Positions 62,236 through 64,000 of a stretch of 64,000 bases of DNA are shown piece after piece. The notes below the pieces were generated by a model. That model had not been told where the DNA came from. It did not search any database and was given only the letters and a program-made list of their open reading frames with translations. Numbering within the stretch: the stretch's first letter is position 1; each line of letters opens with the position of its first letter. The stretch covers positions 3,476,001 to 3,540,000 of the forward strand of contig NZ_CP109434.1 of NCBI RefSeq assembly GCF_036227105.1, written 5' to 3'. This DNA is from Amycolatopsis sp. NBC_01488 (GTDB lineage Bacteria; Actinomycetota; Actinomycetes; Mycobacteriales; Pseudonocardiaceae). The translations under genes and the position numbers were made by a program.

Positions 62236-63159
62236 ATGACGAACTACGGCCTGGTCGTGCCGACCTACCAGCCCATCCTCGACGCCGGGCGCACCGCGCC
62301 CGAGCTGGTCGACGTCGCCGTCTCCGCCGAAGAGCTCGGCCTCGACTCGGTGTGGGTGGGCGACACCCTCGCGCGCGCTCCGCTGGACGCTTTCGCTGTT
62401 TTGGGGGCTTTCGCCGCACGGACCTCACGGGTGACGTTGGGGACGTCCGCGCTGCTCCCGGCGTTGCGGGACCCGGTTCTGTCGGCGAACCAGCTGCTTT
62501 CCCTCGATCTGCTGAGCGGCGGCCGGCTGACGGTGGCCGTCGGCGCGGGGTTCGCCGGGCGGAGCGAACCGGAGTTCGCGTTCGTCGGCGTCCCGTGGGA
62601 GCGCCGGCGGGCCCGGCTGGACGACATCGTGGGCCTGTGGCGGGCGGCGTGGAGCGGTGCCGATTCCTTCCACGGGACGGTGCTGCACTACGACTCGCTG
62701 CCATCGTTCCCCGCGCCCGCACGGCCGGGCGGTCCGCCCGTGTGGCTGGCGGCGTACACCCCGGGGGCCCTGTCGCGAATCGGACAGCTGTACGACGGGT
62801 GGCTGCCCTACCCGCCGGACCCCGCGGACTACGTGTCGGGCCTGGCTCGGATCCGCGCTCTCGCGTCGCGCCCGGTGACCCCGGCGCTGTTCGCGACGGT
62901 CCTGGTGGAGGACGACGTCGCACGCGGGCAGGCGCTGCTGGAGGAGTACTGCCTGGCCAACTACGGCCGCCCGGCGGCGTTCGTCCAGGGCATCCAGATG
63001 CAGGTGACCGGCTCCGCGGCGGAAGTGGCTGCGCGGCTGCGGGAGTACGAAGGGGCGGAGCACGTCCTGCTGCGGATCGCGAGCACGGACCCGAAGGTGT
63101 TCGACGAGCAGCTGCCGCGGGTCGCGGGGGTGGCGGAACTGCTGCGCGACCAGCGGTGA
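62236..63159 (+). CDS. LLM-class flavin/F420-dependent oxidoreductase
   Basis: Protein of 307 aa with a luciferase-like barrel: YGLVVPTYQPILDAGRTAPE, EELGLDSVWVGDTLARAPLD, SRVTLGTSALLPALRDPVLS and SGGRLTVAVGAGFAGRSEPE. Coenzyme (FMN or F420) cannot be told. The ATG at 62236 is separated from the divergent XRE regulator by the palindrome, so it is probably induced by that regulator's ligand. It is followed by mfd after 37 bp. Confidence 0.88.
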   Translation: MTNYGLVVPTYQPILDAGRTAPELVDVAVSAEELGLDSVWVGDTLARAPLDAFAVLGAFAARTSRVTLGTSALLPALRDPVLSANQLLSLDLLSGGRLTVAVGAGFAGRSEPEFAFVGVPWERRRARLDDIVGLWRAAWSGADSFHGTVLHYDSLPSFPAPARPGGPPVWLAAYTPGALSRIGQLYDGWLPYPPDPADYVSGLARIRALASRPVTPALFATVLVEDDVARGQALLEEYCLANYGRPAAFVQGIQMQVTGSAAEVAARLREYEGAEHVLLRIASTDPKVFDEQLPRVAGVAELLRDQR

Positions 63160-63184
63160 TCGGAAACCTGTCGGGGGTGGCACG

Positions 63185-63190
63185 TAGGCT
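63185..63190 (+). promoter_or_regulatory. TAGGCT -10 element, leaderless promoter of mfd
   Basis: TAGGCT is followed by 6 nt and the GTG of mfd, the same arrangement as rsmI, ksgA and ispE. Confidence 0.6.
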
Positions 63191-63196
63191 GGGACC

Positions 63197-64000
63197 GTGA
63201 CCGACGCTCCACTGTCCGGACTCCTCACCGCCATCCTTCCCGACCCGGCCCTGCGTGGCGTGGTCGAGCGCGCCGGTGCGCCGCTGCTCGAACTGCAGGG
63301 CCCGATCGCCGCCCGGCAGCTCGTCGCCGCCGCGCTCGCCTCGGACGACGGGGGCGGCAAGCCCGTGCTCGCCGTCACCGCCACCGGCCGCGAAGCCGAC
63401 GAGCTGACCGCTTCGCTCAAAGCGCTCGTCGGCGAGAGCCGGGTCGTCGACTTCCCCTCCTGGGAGACACTCCCGCACGAGCGGCTCTCCCCGCGCGCCG
63501 ACACCGTGGGCCGCCGGCTCGAGGTGCTGCACCGGCTGAAGGCCGACGACGACGGCCTGCGCGTCGTCGTCGCCACCGTCCGCAGCCTCATCCAGCCGAT
63601 GGCCCCCGGTCTCGGGTCGCTCGCCCCGGTCGACCTCGTCGTCGGCGAAGAGCAGAGCTTCGAAGGCCTGCTCGAACGGCTCGTCGAGCTGGCCTACACC
63701 CGCGTCGACATGGTCGAGAAGCGCGGCGAGTTCGCCGTCCGCGGCGGCATCCTCGACCTCTTCGGGCCGACCGCCCAGCATCCCGTCCGCGTCGAGTTCT
63801 GGGGCGACGAAGTCAGCGAGATCCGCGCGTTCGCCGTCTCCGACCAGCGGTCGCTGCCCGGCGAGATCCCGCGCGTCACCGCGCCGCCGTGCCGCGAGCT
63901 GCTGCTCACGCCGCCGGTCAAGGAGAAGGCCGCGGAGCTGGCGAAGACGTACGAAGCGGACGCGCACCTGGCCGAGATGCTCACCAAGCTCGCCGACGGC
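63197..64000 (+). CDS. mfd: Transcription-repair coupling factor Mfd (5' part)
   Basis: The first 268 residues of Mfd, which removes stalled RNA polymerase and recruits UvrA. The visible part is the N-terminal UvrB-homology region: LSGLLTAILPDPALRGVVER, VDFPSWETLPHERLSPRADT, VRSLIQPMAPGL and VEKRGEFAVRGGILDLFGPT. Translocase motifs lie beyond the window. GTG at 63197 fits the leaderless promoter. Position after the TetR gene, as in mycobacteria, supports the call. Confidence 0.95.
   Translation, partial: MTDAPLSGLLTAILPDPALRGVVERAGAPLLELQGPIAARQLVAAALASDDGGGKPVLAVTATGREADELTASLKALVGESRVVDFPSWETLPHERLSPRADTVGRRLEVLHRLKADDDGLRVVVATVRSLIQPMAPGLGSLAPVDLVVGEEQSFEGLLERLVELAYTRVDMVEKRGEFAVRGGILDLFGPTAQHPVRVEFWGDEVSEIRAFAVSDQRSLPGEIPRVTAPPCRELLLTPPVKEKAAELAKTYEADAHLAEMLTKLADG

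Overview
This window looks like a chromosomal segment from a high-GC actinomycete, most likely a Pseudonocardiales member of the Amycolatopsis type. The evidence is roughly 70+% GC, GTG/TTG starts, many leaderless starts, mycothiol-era actinobacterial families (F420-type LLM enzymes, RpfB, Ser/Thr kinases, PMT mannosyltransferase) and a gene order that, from memory, follows Mycobacterium tuberculosis Rv1002c-Rv1020: PMT, rsmI, pabB, metG, tatD, rpfB, ksgA, ispE, acyl-AMP ligase, pth, rplY, lipoprotein, prs, glmU, TetR, mfd. No transposase, phage gene, CRISPR array or rRNA was seen; the only RNA gene found is tRNA-Gln(UUG).

Left part (1-22.6 kb) is accessory. It holds the N-terminal part of an AfsR-type SARP regulator facing a P450 across three 11-bp-phased direct repeats; a DUF6308 protein; a deletion scar joining a small membrane protein to a headless hydrolase behind an ArsR-type regulator; a two-component pair whose response regulator is frameshifted; a TetR/SGNH locus facing a SnoaL-like protein; a GAF/winged-helix regulator facing an acetaldehyde-type dehydrogenase plus DUF779; an M20 peptidase; MOSC plus TetR; a secreted GH20 hexosaminidase; a frameshifted propionyl-CoA synthetase; a membrane Ser/Thr kinase; a frameshifted methyltransferase; and an AraC regulator.

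Middle part (22.6-51.3 kb) is the conserved core: cell-envelope and translation genes (PMT, rsmI, metG, tatD, rpfB, ksgA, ispE, an ABC-F, acyl-AMP ligase, pth, rplY, prs, glmU), interleaved with a QsdR-type regulator/quinone oxidoreductase pair, pabB with a GH25-like gene, and a PadR-controlled drug-type ABC exporter. Between rpfB and ispE the window departs from the mycobacterial operon. A strong terminator follows rpfB. A 21-bp-period array with an internal inversion precedes ksgA. A SAM-type riboswitch with a terminator hairpin precedes an orphan MetN-like protein whose catalytic ATPase motifs are altered.

Right part (51.4-64 kb): a soluble GGDEF protein, tRNA-Gln, a fatty-acid desaturase with its TetR regulator and overlapping operators, Nudix plus isochorismatase-like genes, a PQQ-type dehydrogenase lipoprotein, an alpha/beta hydrolase, a second NarL-type two-component system, a PmtA-like methyltransferase overlapping a DedA protein, an XRE regulator facing an LLM enzyme across a perfect palindrome, and the start of mfd.

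Two window-wide signals stand out. A 13-bp interrupted palindrome GTCCA-N3-TGGAC occurs at least seven times, in coding and intergenic DNA, and imposes A/T-ending codons. The hexamer TAGGCT lies 6-8 nt upstream of the start codons of at least six genes, marking leaderless promoters.
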